Assembly (NCBI GenBank): GCA_040755835.1
Contig: JBFMAB010000079.1
Coordinates: forward strand, 1-64,000
Direction: 5' to 3'
From: JADLDB01 sp040755835
GTDB taxonomy: Bacteria > Myxococcota > Myxococcia > Myxococcales > Myxococcaceae
DNA: 64,000 bases
A model generated the notes under the pieces. The model had not been told where the DNA came from, searched no databases, and saw nothing but the letters and a program-made list of their open reading frames with translations. The stretch's first letter is position 1. Every line of letters starts with the position of its first letter. Of this stretch, positions 1-7,759 are shown piece after piece. Position numbers and translations under genes: made by a program.

Positions 1-29
1 CGGCTCGACGGCCCGTCCGTCCGAAGCCG

Positions 30-1064
30 TCACGTCAGCCCGAACGACTTGGAGGGTCCAGATGCGGTAGCGTCAGCAGCGGCCATAATTTCCGGAAACG
101 ACCGGCCAGAATTTCCGGAACCCACATGCGTGAAGCGGAACTTCCCAGGCTCCACCTCGAGGGGTACGCCGTGCCGCCGTGCCGGTTCCAATCGATCGAT
201 CACGGTCGCCGGCAGTTCACCCATCATGGCCGCGAGCACACCCACAGTGGGCTCGCCGCCGAGGATCGCGGCGGCGCGCAGAAGCTCGCGCGTCGGCGTG
301 CCCAAGTGCACAAGCCGGGCTCGAACGATCTCGTGCACGGTGCGGGAGATGAGCCGCTGGCCGAGGGCCGTGCCGCGCATGCACTCGACGACGAAGAGCG
401 GCTTCCCGCCTGCACGTCGGGTCAGCTCGTCGCGTTCGAGGTGGTTCAGCGTCCGCCCGAGCACGTGCGCGGCGATGCGCGCAACGTTGTCGTCCGCGAG
501 GGGGCCCAGGAGCAGCTCGGATCCGAGCGCCCGCAGGCGTCCGATTCGCTGGTCGAGCGCGGGATCCCGCCGCTGCAGTGCATCGGTCCTCGTGGTCACG
601 ATCACAAGCGCACGCAACGTCCGGAGCGGGGCCGCCAGGAAGCCCAGGAGATCGAGCGTTGCTGCATCGGCGGCATGGACGTCCTCGATGATCCACAGCT
701 GCGGTCGCTCGACCGCAGACGCTGCGAGCGACGCGAGCACATCTCCGAAGAACGCGAATGTCGACTCAGACTCGCCCGCCGGGGGCAGCGCGAGCCCGAG
801 CGAGGAGATGCAAGGCGCAACGGCGAGCCATGCGGGCGCTTCGGTCCACGCGCGCCCTTGCACGACGCGGAAACCTCGCGCCATGGCACTCCTTCCCGCC
901 TTCGCGGCGAGCGTGCTTTTCCCAATCCCCCGCTCGCCGGTGATCTCCACGAGACCGCCGCGACCTTGATCCGCTTGGGCGAGGAGCGACTCGAGTCGAA
1001 GGATCTCCGCCTCGCGCCCGATCAGGTCGTCGTCCGAATGTTCCCCTGGCGATCTGCGTTCCAT
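30..1064 (-). pseudogene. AAA ATPase domain of a LuxR-type (LAL-like) regulator, C-terminally truncated
   Basis: The reading frame gives 344 residues from an ATG at 1064. Residues 43-51 form a Walker A loop (GERGIGKST) and residues 123-129 a Walker B strand followed by EDVHAAD. Both are typical of the ATPase domain of large LuxR-type regulators, which normally run to 800-1000 residues and end in a helix-turn-helix. At about residue 314, after FRFTH, the protein leaves the family pattern and enters the IS21-like repeats, then stops 30 residues later. The sensor and DNA-binding parts are therefore missing. The start overlaps the end of the LysR gene upstream by 43 bases on the same strand. It is probably non-functional. 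Confidence 0.7.
80..120. repeat. Two direct repeats resembling an IS21-family end
   Basis: Two 18-base copies, CGGCCATAATTTCCGGAA at 80-97 and CGGCCAGAATTTCCGGAA at 103-120, differ at one position and are spaced 23 bases apart. Tandem imperfect repeats built around TTCCGGAA and GGCCG are typical of IS21-family (istA/istB) ends. The repeats lie exactly where the neighbouring AAA-ATPase gene loses its normal sequence. No transposase gene is visible because the window starts here. The repeat structure is seen directly; the IS21 assignment is inferred. Confidence 0.5.
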
Positions 1065-1969
1065 GTTGTTGGAGCACTCCGGGAAGCCCCTCGAATCCGG
1101 CCCTCGTTCTCGCGCATCACGTCGACCACCATCCGGATGACAGCGCGGACCTCGCGCGACAGCTTCACCTCGCGTCGATAGACGAGCGAGATGGTCGGCC
1201 TGGCGATGAGCTCCGGGGTCAAGCGCGCGAGCGCCGGCTCGGCGTCCGCGACCATGCACGGCAGCGCGCAGAGCCCCACGCCGCTCAGCGCGGCGGCGAG
1301 CATGTCCGTGACCTCGCGGCTGCGCATCACCACGTTCGCGTTCGCGCACCGCGCTTCGAGCCATCGCGCGGCCGGCACCCGCGCAAGGCTCGGATCGAAG
1401 CCGATGACATCGTGCCCGGCGAGGTCGCCGAGGTCACGCGGTGCTCCTCGCCGCTCGAGGTACGTGTCCGCAGCATAGAGCGCCCACCCCGACTCGCAGA
1501 GTTTGCGCGCGACGAGGTCCTTGTCGGCGATCGCTCCGACGCGCACGGCCAGATCTGCCTCCCCACGTTCGAGGTCCACGGGGCGCGCGCCGCTGACGAG
1601 CTCGAGCGCGAGCTTCGGGTGCTCCTTCTGAAGCTCCGCGACGCGCGAGGTGAAGAGCCTGGTGAAGCCCGACGGCACCGCCAGGCGCACGCGGGCGCGC
1701 CGCGCCGACACCTGATCGCGAACGGCGGCGACCGCCTGCTCGACGCGCTCGACGAGCGGCACGGCGGCTTCGCCGAGCGGCGTGAGCTTCAAGCCCTCGG
1801 GCCCCCTCAGCACGAGCGGCGCTCCGAGGGCTTCCTCGAGCGCGGACAGACGCCGGCCGATCGTCGTGTGCTGCACCTTCAATGCCCGCGCGGCCGCGGC
1901 CAGCGTGCCCGCACGGACCGCCGCGAGGAAGTAGCGGAGGTCGTCCCAGTCGAGGTCGTCGGCGGCCAT
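1022..1969 (-). CDS. LysR-family transcriptional regulator
   Basis: This 315-residue protein has the usual LysR length. Residues 8-66 form the winged helix-turn-helix (LRYFLAAVRAGTLAAAARAL with the following TTIGRRLSALEEALG), and the rest matches the periplasmic-binding-like co-inducer domain. It is divergent from the NmrA-type oxidoreductase at 2078, with 108 bases between them containing the dyad at 1990-2005. LysR regulators often control a divergently transcribed neighbour and themselves, so the oxidoreductase-methyltransferase pair is the likely target. The ligand is unknown. The 3' end overlaps the truncated AAA gene, and the last 20 or so residues may be altered relative to relatives. 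Confidence 0.9.
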   Translation of the reverse strand: MAADDLDWDDLRYFLAAVRAGTLAAAARALKVQHTTIGRRLSALEEALGAPLVLRGPEGLKLTPLGEAAVPLVERVEQAVAAVRDQVSARRARVRLAVPSGFTRLFTSRVAELQKEHPKLALELVSGARPVDLERGEADLAVRVGAIADKDLVARKLCESGWALYAADTYLERRGAPRDLGDLAGHDVIGFDPSLARVPAARWLEARCANANVVMRSREVTDMLAAALSGVGLCALPCMVADAEPALARLTPELIARPTISLVYRREVKLSREVRAVIRMVVDVMRENEGRIRGASRSAPTTWNADRQGNIRTTT

Positions 1970-1989
1970 CGCGAGACACTACCGCGCCT

Positions 1990-2005
1990 TGTGCATTTTT
2001 GCACA
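1990..2005. promoter_or_regulatory. Candidate LysR operator in a divergent intergenic region
   Basis: TGTGCATTTTTGCACA is a perfect inverted repeat with 6-base arms and a 4-T centre, AT-rich against GC-rich surroundings. It starts 21 bases upstream of the LysR start codon and 73 bases before the NmrA-type gene. LysR proteins bind interrupted dyads of this kind. The dyad is seen; its role is inferred. Confidence 0.45.
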
Positions 2006-2077
2006 TGGCTGCGCGTTCTTCGGGAATCGTCGCGGGTCGCGTGGCGGCGCAGGATGCCCCGAGGAGGTCAAGCCACC

Positions 2078-2941
2078 ATGTTCGTGATCGCTGGAGCGTC
2101 GGGCAAGACCGGCAAGGTCGTCGCCGAGACGCTGCTCTCCCAGGGGAAGAAGGTCCGCGTCCTCGTTCGAGATGGCGCGAAGGCGTCGGCGCTCGCCGCG
2201 CGGGGCGCCGAGGTCGCCATCGCGTCGCTCGACGACGCGGCCGCGCTCGAGCGCGCGCTCGAACGCGCAGAGGGATTCTTTACGCTCTTGCCGGAGGACC
2301 TCGGCGCCCGCGCGGAGTTCCATGCGCACCGCAGGCGTATGGCGGACGCGATGGCGGCCGCCGTGCGTGCGCGCGCGGTGCCGCACGTCGTGTTCCTGTC
2401 GGGGACGCCGGCGGTCCTGCCCGACGGCAACGGCCCCGCCAAGGACGTCCATTACGCGGAGAACGTGCTGCGCGCCGCGGCCCGCAAGCTCACCATCGTT
2501 CGCGCGAGCTTCTTCCAGGAGAACGTCTTCGGAGCGCTCGCCCCCGCCAAGAGCGAGGGCATCTACCCCAACTTCCACGCCTCCGCCGACTTCGCGTTCC
2601 CCACGGTCGCGACGCGCGACATCGGCAAGCTCGCCGCGCGCTGCCTGCTCGAGCCGCCGGCGCGCAGCGAGATCATCGATCTGCTCGGGCCGGAGTACTC
2701 CGTGCGCGATCTCGCCAGCGGGCTCGGCAGGGCCCTCGGCAAGACCCTGCACGTGGTCGATGTCCCGCCGGCGGCGCAGGTCGACGCGCTCACCCGCGCG
2801 GGGTTGCCGAGAGCGTACGCCGAGGCGCTGGTCGAGATGTTCGCGTGCTTCGCGCCCGGGCGGTTCTCGCTCGAGGGCGACCGCACCGAGCGCGGCACGA
2901 CGACGCTCGACGAGGTGCTCCGTGATGGGCTCGCGACCTGA
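2078..2941 (+). CDS. NmrA/SDR-type NAD(P)-binding oxidoreductase
   Basis: This 287-residue protein starts at ATG 2078, preceded by GAGGAGG-like ribosome-binding sequence. It opens with a Rossmann loop, GASGKTG (residues 6-12), as in NmrA-like and QorB/azoreductase-type atypical short-chain dehydrogenases that bind NAD(P)(H). Family members act as redox sensors or quinone/NADPH reductases; no active-site Tyr-x-x-x-Lys pair is obvious, which is usual for this group. The gene lies divergent to a LysR regulator and overlaps the methyltransferase downstream by 17 bases, so the two are co-translated. The substrate is not predictable from sequence. Confidence 0.88.
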   Translation: MFVIAGASGKTGKVVAETLLSQGKKVRVLVRDGAKASALAARGAEVAIASLDDAAALERALERAEGFFTLLPEDLGARAEFHAHRRRMADAMAAAVRARAVPHVVFLSGTPAVLPDGNGPAKDVHYAENVLRAAARKLTIVRASFFQENVFGALAPAKSEGIYPNFHASADFAFPTVATRDIGKLAARCLLEPPARSEIIDLLGPEYSVRDLASGLGRALGKTLHVVDVPPAAQVDALTRAGLPRAYAEALVEMFACFAPGRFSLEGDRTERGTTTLDEVLRDGLAT

Positions 2942-3770
2942 CGCATCGCGAACCCCGCGAGAGCTCTGGAACAGCGCCGCCAGCGGTTGGGACGCGGGGT
3001 TCGACTGGTACGCCGAGAACATTCGCCCGCTCACCGACTGGTTCTGCGCGTCCGCCGCGAGCCCGGGCGCGCGCGTGCTCGACGTCGCCTGCGGAACCGG
3101 CTTGCCCGCGCTCGCGCTCGCCGAGCGAGTGGGAGCGCGCGGTCGCGTCGTCGCCGCGGACCTCGCTCCGGCGATGGTCGAGGCGACGCGGCGCAGGGCG
3201 CGGGCGGCGGCGCTCGACAACCTCGAGGCCGTCGAGATGGACGCGGCGGCGCTCGGCTTCGAGGACGGCGGCTTTGACGCGGTGACTTGCGCGTGCGGGC
3301 TGATGTTCTGTCCGGATCCGTTGCGCGCCGTCCGCGAGATGCGGCGCGTCCTCGTGCCCCGAGGTCGCATCGCCATCGCCGTGTGGGACGAGCCATCGAA
3401 GAACGCCTTCTTCACCGTGGCCGCCAGGGCGATCGGCTCGGTCCTACCTCCCGTGGCGACGGATGCCGATTCGCCGGGGCCCTTTCGCTTCGGGGCTCCC
3501 GGTCAGCTCGAGCGCGTTCTTGCCGAGGGAGACTTCGAGGATCTCTCGATCGACCGGCTCCCCATGATCTTCGAGCTCGAGTCGGTCGACGCCTACTGGC
3601 GCATCTTCACCGGGTTCGCGGCCGGGCTCGCCGACAAGGTCGCTGGCTTGTCCGATGGCGCCCGCTCGCGGGCCAAGGAAGAGCTTCGCGCTGGCGCCGA
3701 GCCCTTCACGGTAGACGGCCGGCTGCGCCTTCCCGCGACGGCCCTCTGCGCGCTCGGCCGCGCGCCGTAG
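2925..3770 (+). CDS. Class I SAM-dependent methyltransferase (UbiE/Methyltransf_11 type)
   Basis: This 281-residue protein has the SAM-binding motif LDVACGTGLPAL near residues 49-60, an acidic strand-2 end (AADLAP), and the later motif PRGRIAIAVWD, all characteristic of small-molecule methyltransferases of the UbiE/Methyltransf_11 group. ATG 2925 overlaps the end of the NmrA-type gene by 17 bases (a GTG directly before it is possible). The pairing with a reductase under a LysR regulator suggests modification or detoxification of a small molecule, but the acceptor is unknown. Confidence 0.88.
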   Translation: MGSRPDASRTPRELWNSAASGWDAGFDWYAENIRPLTDWFCASAASPGARVLDVACGTGLPALALAERVGARGRVVAADLAPAMVEATRRRARAAALDNLEAVEMDAAALGFEDGGFDAVTCACGLMFCPDPLRAVREMRRVLVPRGRIAIAVWDEPSKNAFFTVAARAIGSVLPPVATDADSPGPFRFGAPGQLERVLAEGDFEDLSIDRLPMIFELESVDAYWRIFTGFAAGLADKVAGLSDGARSRAKEELRAGAEPFTVDGRLRLPATALCALGRAP

Positions 3771-3832
3771 GGGCAAACGAACCCGCTGGTCCGTCGCTCG
3801 ATCCCCACGGGTCAGGTCGCGCTCGAGCAGCA

Positions 3833-3864
3833 TTGGACCATATATATCATTGACGTTATATAAC
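3833..3864 (+). promoter_or_regulatory. AT-rich promoter/operator of the ArsR operon
   Basis: TTGGAC at 3833-3838 and TATATA at 3857-3862 are separated by 18 bases and match sigma-70 -35/-10 elements. The block 3841-3863 is almost pure A/T with partial dyad symmetry (TATATATCA facing TTATATAA), striking in 70% GC DNA. The distance to GTG 3886 fits a short leader. It is a plausible ArsR-type operator overlapping the promoter, which would give autoregulation. Confidence 0.55.
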
Positions 3865-3885
3865 GAGCAGTGCAAGTGTTGGGCC

Positions 3886-4233
3886 GTGCAGCCCGCTCAG
3901 TCTCTCGACCGGACCTTCGCAGCGTTGGCGGACCCGACCCGGCGGAGCATCCTCGCGCGGCTCGCGCTCGGCGAAGCCACGGTGAGCGAGTTGGCTGAGC
4001 CGTTCACGATCTCCCAGCCGGCCATCTCGCGGCACATCCGCGTGCTCTTGGACTGGGGCCTGATCGTGCAGCGCGTCGACGGGACCAAGCGTCCGTGCCG
4101 TCTCGCACCGGGAGCGCTCTCCGAGATCGACCAGTACCTGCAGATGCTGCGAGGGGCGCTGGAGAGCAATTACCGGCGCCTCGACCAGGTGCTGGCCAAG
4201 CATGCGAAGAAACGAAAGGACGAGCACTCATGA
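3886..4233 (+). CDS. ArsR-family winged-helix transcriptional repressor
   Basis: The 115-residue reading from GTG 3886 begins just before the family signature LDRTFAALADPTRRSILARL and contains the winged helix-turn-helix (SQPAISRHIRVL). It has no cysteine metal-binding loop, so it belongs to the metal-independent ArsR group that is typically paired with SRPBCC/AHSA1 proteins. An upstream TTG (3850) also keeps the frame open, but it lies inside the predicted promoter, so 3886 is preferred. The stop overlaps the next start (ATGA), so this repressor leads an operon with the SRPBCC, VOC and DUF1801 genes and likely represses it. Confidence 0.9.
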   Translation: MQPAQSLDRTFAALADPTRRSILARLALGEATVSELAEPFTISQPAISRHIRVLLDWGLIVQRVDGTKRPCRLAPGALSEIDQYLQMLRGALESNYRRLDQVLAKHAKKRKDEHS

Positions 4234-4712
4234 GCAGACTGACGCTGACGACGGAAGGCGAGACGTACGTGATCGTGCAGCGCAGGTTCGAGGCGCCTCC
4301 CGAGGCGGTTTATCGCGCGCACCTCGACCCGAAGCTGATTCAGCAGTGGTGCCTGGGGCCCGAGGGCTGGACCATGCCGGTGTGCATCAACGAGGGCAAA
4401 CCAGGAGGCAAGATCCGCTACGAGTGGTCGGACGGAAAGGGCGGCGGCTTCTTCTTGACTGGCGAGATCCTCGAGCTCGACCCTCCACGCCGCATCGTGC
4501 ACGTCGAGCGCATGCACCTGCCGGATCCCACGCCCGACAACCGTATCGTCACGACCTTCGAGGCCGACGGCTCCGGCACGCTCATGACCATGCGCATGTC
4601 GCTGCCCGACGCGGCAACGCGCAAGGCCATGCTGGCCACGGGCATGGAGCATGGGATGGAGGCGTCGTACGCGCGGCTCGAGCGTCTCTCGGGCTGGAGG
4701 GCCGCGCCGTGA
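4230..4712 (+). CDS. SRPBCC/AHSA1-type START-fold ligand-binding protein
   Basis: This 160-residue protein has the AHSA1/CalC/YndB pattern: an N-terminal strand with RRFEAPPEAVYRAHLDP, then WCLGPEGW, and a C-terminal helix (EHGMEASYARLERL). The helix-grip fold forms a hydrophobic cavity for lipids or aromatic compounds. ATG 4230 overlaps the ArsR stop (ATGA). ArsR-SRPBCC pairs are widespread in bacteria, and the regulator is thought to control this partner. The physiological ligand is unknown. Confidence 0.88.
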   Translation: MSRLTLTTEGETYVIVQRRFEAPPEAVYRAHLDPKLIQQWCLGPEGWTMPVCINEGKPGGKIRYEWSDGKGGGFFLTGEILELDPPRRIVHVERMHLPDPTPDNRIVTTFEADGSGTLMTMRMSLPDAATRKAMLATGMEHGMEASYARLERLSGWRAAP

Positions 4713-5122
4713 AGCGCGCGAAGACCAAGGCCGCCCCGAGGCCCACCGTCCACGTCAGCATCGACGTGCCCGATCTCGAAGCCGGGCTGCGCTTCTACGG
4801 CGAGGTCTTCGGTTTCGTGGAGACTGCGCGCCCGTTTTCGACCATGGCCGTCCTCGACGCCAACAACGTGAGCGTGTGCATGCACGAGAAGAAGACGGGG
4901 ACGAGGAGCTCGTCGGCTGGCTCGGATCTCCGCCGCTACGAGCGACACTGGACGCCGGTCCACCTGGACCTGCACGTCGAGGACTTCGATGGCGTGCTGA
5001 ACGACGTCCGCGCTCGAGGCGGGGCGATCGAGAACGAGCTTCGAACGCAAGGCCCCAAGCCCGCGGCGTTCTGCAGCGACCCGTTCGGCAACGGCTTCTG
5101 CGTGATCGGCGAACGCGCATGA
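4709..5122 (+). CDS. VOC-superfamily (glyoxalase/bleomycin-resistance-like) protein
   Basis: This 137-residue protein starts at GTG 4709, which overlaps the previous stop (GTGA). It shows the single-VOC-unit pattern: IDVPDLEAGLRFYGEVFGF at the start, HLDLHVEDFDGVL in the middle and DPFGNGFCVI at the end. VOC proteins use paired beta-alpha-beta-beta-beta units and usually bind a divalent metal through His and Glu. The candidate metal residues (H in VHVSID, H in VHLDLHV) are present, but the C-terminal Glu is not obvious. Its operon position suggests a small-molecule binding or detoxification role. Confidence 0.85.
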   Translation: MKRAKTKAAPRPTVHVSIDVPDLEAGLRFYGEVFGFVETARPFSTMAVLDANNVSVCMHEKKTGTRSSSAGSDLRRYERHWTPVHLDLHVEDFDGVLNDVRARGGAIENELRTQGPKPAAFCSDPFGNGFCVIGERA

Positions 5123-5672
5123 GGCCCGCGTCGCCGATCGATGAGTACCTCCGAACGGTCCCCGCGGACCAGCGCGCGGCGCTCGAAGATCTCCGCGCGA
5201 AGATCCGCTCCGTCCTGTCGGACGCGGCGGAGTGCATCAGCTACGGAATGCCGGCGTTCCGGCTCCCGGGCGAGTGGTGGCGGGCTTCCAGGCGACCAAG
5301 ACGGGCTGCTCCTACTACCCCTTCAGCGGGACGACGCTCGCGGCCGTCGCGCGCTTCGTCCGGGCGTACGACCAGACCAAGAGCGCGCTCCACTTCTCGC
5401 CGGACAAGCCGCTGCCGCTGACGCTCGTTCGGAGGCTGATCGAGGCGAGGATGGCGGAGATGAAGGAGGGAGCGCAGCCCAGACGGCCGATGTCTCGACG
5501 ACGGAAAGGAGATGCGCGCCATGGTCAGCCAGTAGATTCGTTCCAGCTCCAGGTCCATTACGTCCGCCAGCGTCAGGTTGAGGCCCGAGCCGCCGTGCTG
5601 CGTGTAGAGGAGCTGGAACACCGCCTCCCAGAGCTAGGGCCTGCCGCGAGACCTCGCCCCGGCCGTTGGTGA
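5119..5672 (+). pseudogene. DUF1801 (YdhG-like) protein gene, frameshifted and 3'-chimeric
   Basis: The first frame from ATG 5119 (ATGA overlap with the VOC gene) reads as a DUF1801 protein through GMPAFRLPGE. The expected continuation VVAGFQATKTGCSYYPFSG lies in another frame, so one base (a G in GAG-GTG-GTG) is missing near 5274. The second frame is good DUF1801 to about 5475 (TLVRRLIEARMAEM) and then loses the family pattern and runs to a stop at 5672. The sequence beyond about 5490 belongs to a different, antisense fragment. DUF1801 proteins are small alpha/beta proteins related to frataxin-like iron chaperones. This copy is most likely inactive. Confidence 0.7.
5493..5633 (-). pseudogene. 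Fragment of an unidentified gene (possibly phage-tail related)
   Basis: On the minus strand an open stretch of about 47 codons reads like real protein: WEAVFQLLYTQHGG, then LNLTLADVMDLELERIYWL. It has balanced acidic and hydrophobic residues, unlike the shadow frames here. A stop codon lies directly upstream, there is no credible start, and the frame merges into antisense DUF1801 sequence downstream. The LTLADVMDLELER pattern recalls small phage tail-assembly or injection-system proteins, but this is only a resemblance. It is best seen as a relic brought in by recombination. Confidence 0.35.
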
Positions 5673-5949
5673 GCGCTCATCGCCGACCGCCCGCAGGCGA
5701 GCTCGGTCGAGCCCGCCAGCGGGGCTGCCCCATCTCTGTCACCGTCAGCGCAGGCGGCGTCCTTGAGGCACCTCTCGGCTGACACCTGTTGCGTCGGCCG
5801 ACCGCTCGAGCTGCCCGCCTTCCCAGCTCGACGTCATGCCGCTCCCCACTCGTTCGACGCGTCTCCTCCGGCGGCGAAGCGTCCGGAGCGGAGCAGCGCC
5901 GACGACTCGACCGCATGGCCCGAGCGCCTCGCGAAGCACCGTTCGAACG

Positions 5950-7323
5950 TCACCGCTCGCCGTCGCGCTCGCGCTTCGCCTGCTCTCGGGCCTGCGTCGC
6001 GGCGTCGCGCACGCGCTCCACCAGCGACGCCGCGCGGACGAAGGCCTTCGCCACCGCAGGGCTGCGCTCCTCGAGCGCGTCGCGCACGACGTCCTGCACC
6101 TTCGGCGGCGGTGGGCCGCGGAGCCAGCGCGCCAGGGGCACGAGTGCCTGCGGCGGGCGGCCGGCGAGCGCCTGCAGGAGCCCCTCCACGTCCGTCGACG
6201 CGCGGCGCGGCGAGTCGAGCGTCGGTGGCCCGGGCTTCCAGGCCGGCCTGAAGAGCGCGGCGAGGCGCACGAAGAGGAGCACCTCGAAGTGCGGCGTCCC
6301 CTCCGCGAACGTCAGCGGGAAGCTGCCGAGCCGTTCGCGATCGACGAGCCACAGCCCGCGGTGCGCGGCGCCCGCCCTGGCCCAGGCGCCGGCGTCGAAC
6401 GGTGGCGGCGGCGCATCGCGCGGCGTGGCCAGCGCCCAGGCCTCGGTGCCGGCGCCGAGCCGTTCGACGAGCGCCGAGAGGTGCCGCGCCTCGAGCAGCT
6501 CGCCCGCCTCCAGGAACGCCACGTACTGCCCCCGCGCGAGCGCGAGGCCCGCGTTGGTGCGCGCGGCGGCGTCACCGTCCTTCGTCTCGACGGGGCGCAG
6601 CGTCGCGCCAGCGCGCGCCTTCAGCGCGGAGCCGGAGGACAGCACCACCTCGGCGGGCAGCGGCGAGGCGACCACCACCTCGAGCGCGCGGTGCAGCTGT
6701 CTGGCGAGCGAGCCCAGCGTCCCGGCGAGGGCGCCGGCGTCGTCACCGGACGACACCACCACGGACACGAGCCCCGGCACGCGGTCGGGCGGACTCGCAG
6801 CGACGCCGCGCTTCGCCACGACGAGGAAGCGATCCGCCGCCGCGTCGGGGTTCAGCTGCTCGAAGAGCTGCCGCAGCGCGGCGTCGGTGTCGGCGGCGAG
6901 CGTGGAGGCCTCGTGCGGCGTCACCACCACGTCGCGCCCCGTCACCACGTAGCCCGCGCCGGTGAGCGCCTCCCGCACGTCGCGGTCGGCGAAGGCGCGG
7001 ATGGACGCACGGCCCTGCAGCGCGCGCGAGAGCAGCGATGCCGAGGCCGCGTTGGCGAACGAGAAGACGAGCTCGGCGTCGGGCGCCGTGCGCGCGAGGC
7101 CTTCGAACGCGGCCAGGCCTTCCGCGAGCAGCCCGTCGAAGGCGACCACCACGTCGGGGCGGAAGTCCGCGAGCGCCTCCAGCGTCGGCGGGTCGACCAG
7201 CACGGTGCAGCCGTTGGCCTCGAGCCCCTTCGCCAGCCCGTCGTCGGAGGACAACAGCGCGACTCGGCGCTTGAGCCCGGCGCGACGGAGGACGAGCGTG
7301 CGCAGGTCGGCGGCGGTCTGCAT
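5950..7323 (-). CDS. GT2-type glycosyltransferase with an N-terminal Rossmann-like domain
   Basis: This 457-residue protein starts at ATG 7323 (MQTAADLRTLVLRRAG). Residues 1-165 look like a degenerate nucleotide- or SAM-binding domain (RRVALLSSDDGLAKGLEANG, then FRPDVVVAFDGLL). Residues 175-370 resemble GT-A family 2: GLVSVVVSSGDDAGALAGTL, then TNAGLALARGQYVAFLEAGE. The usual GT2 DxD is replaced by the LEAGE segment, so catalysis is uncertain. The C-terminus is a charged helix rich in Arg, Lys and Gln. It lies downstream of the Wzm/Wzt genes on the same strand and may help build the exported glycan. Confidence 0.7.
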   Translation of the reverse strand: MQTAADLRTLVLRRAGLKRRVALLSSDDGLAKGLEANGCTVLVDPPTLEALADFRPDVVVAFDGLLAEGLAAFEGLARTAPDAELVFSFANAASASLLSRALQGRASIRAFADRDVREALTGAGYVVTGRDVVVTPHEASTLAADTDAALRQLFEQLNPDAAADRFLVVAKRGVAASPPDRVPGLVSVVVSSGDDAGALAGTLGSLARQLHRALEVVVASPLPAEVVLSSGSALKARAGATLRPVETKDGDAAARTNAGLALARGQYVAFLEAGELLEARHLSALVERLGAGTEAWALATPRDAPPPPFDAGAWARAGAAHRGLWLVDRERLGSFPLTFAEGTPHFEVLLFVRLAALFRPAWKPGPPTLDSPRRASTDVEGLLQALAGRPPQALVPLARWLRGPPPPKVQDVVRDALEERSPAVAKAFVRAASLVERVRDAATQAREQAKRERDGER

Positions 7324-7521
7324 GCGCGGTGGTGTAGCGCGTGTTCGCGCCCTTCGCGCGAAGATCCGCGCCGCCCCGGGCCGCGCCCCATCGCACCTGG
7401 ACGTTCGCGCAAGCCGGCGCGACCCAACCCGCTCCCCACTCCTGGGCGCCGCTCCCCGGCCCGCGGCGCTGTGCCTCGTCGAAGAGGCAGCCACTCCACG
7501 GCGGAGAACGCGCGCTGCACG

Positions 7522-7752
7522 ATGGACCCGCGGGAGCGGCCGTTCGGCCGGCGCCGCCTCGGCGTCATCCTGGTGTCGGACCCTTCTCCCCTGCTGCGCG
7601 CGGCGATGCTGCTCTCCCGCGAAGGCGCGGAGGTCGGCACGAGCCCGGTGCTGGACGCGCCGCTGCACCGCGCGTGGGACAGCCGGCTCGCGTGGACGCT
7701 GCGGGAGGTGCCGGCGACACTGAAGGACTTCGCGCGGGCCGCGATGCCGTGA
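7522..7752 (+). CDS. Small hypothetical protein
   Basis: A 76-codon frame from ATG 7522 has high GC in the third position throughout and balanced composition (LGVILVSDPSPLLRAAMLLS, then SRLAWTLREVPATLKDFA). It sits alone on the plus strand between two minus-strand genes, 199 bases from the glycosyltransferase start and 7 bases before the convergent end of the secreted protein gene. I do not recognise a family. It may be a genuine small cytosolic protein or the end of an older gene. Confidence 0.4.
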   Translation: MDPRERPFGRRRLGVILVSDPSPLLRAAMLLSREGAEVGTSPVLDAPLHRAWDSRLAWTLREVPATLKDFARAAMP

Positions 7753-7759
7753 CGGCGCC

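Noticed and set aside
1065..1364. 100-residue N-terminal extension of the truncated AAA gene
   Set aside because: The extension is Arg-rich shadow sequence of the LysR gene; ATG 1064 directly precedes the conserved domain.
5673..5949. Gene between the DUF1801 remnant and the glycosyltransferase
   Set aside because: Frames in this 277-base stretch are Arg/Ser-rich shadows with no start, motif or codon signal.
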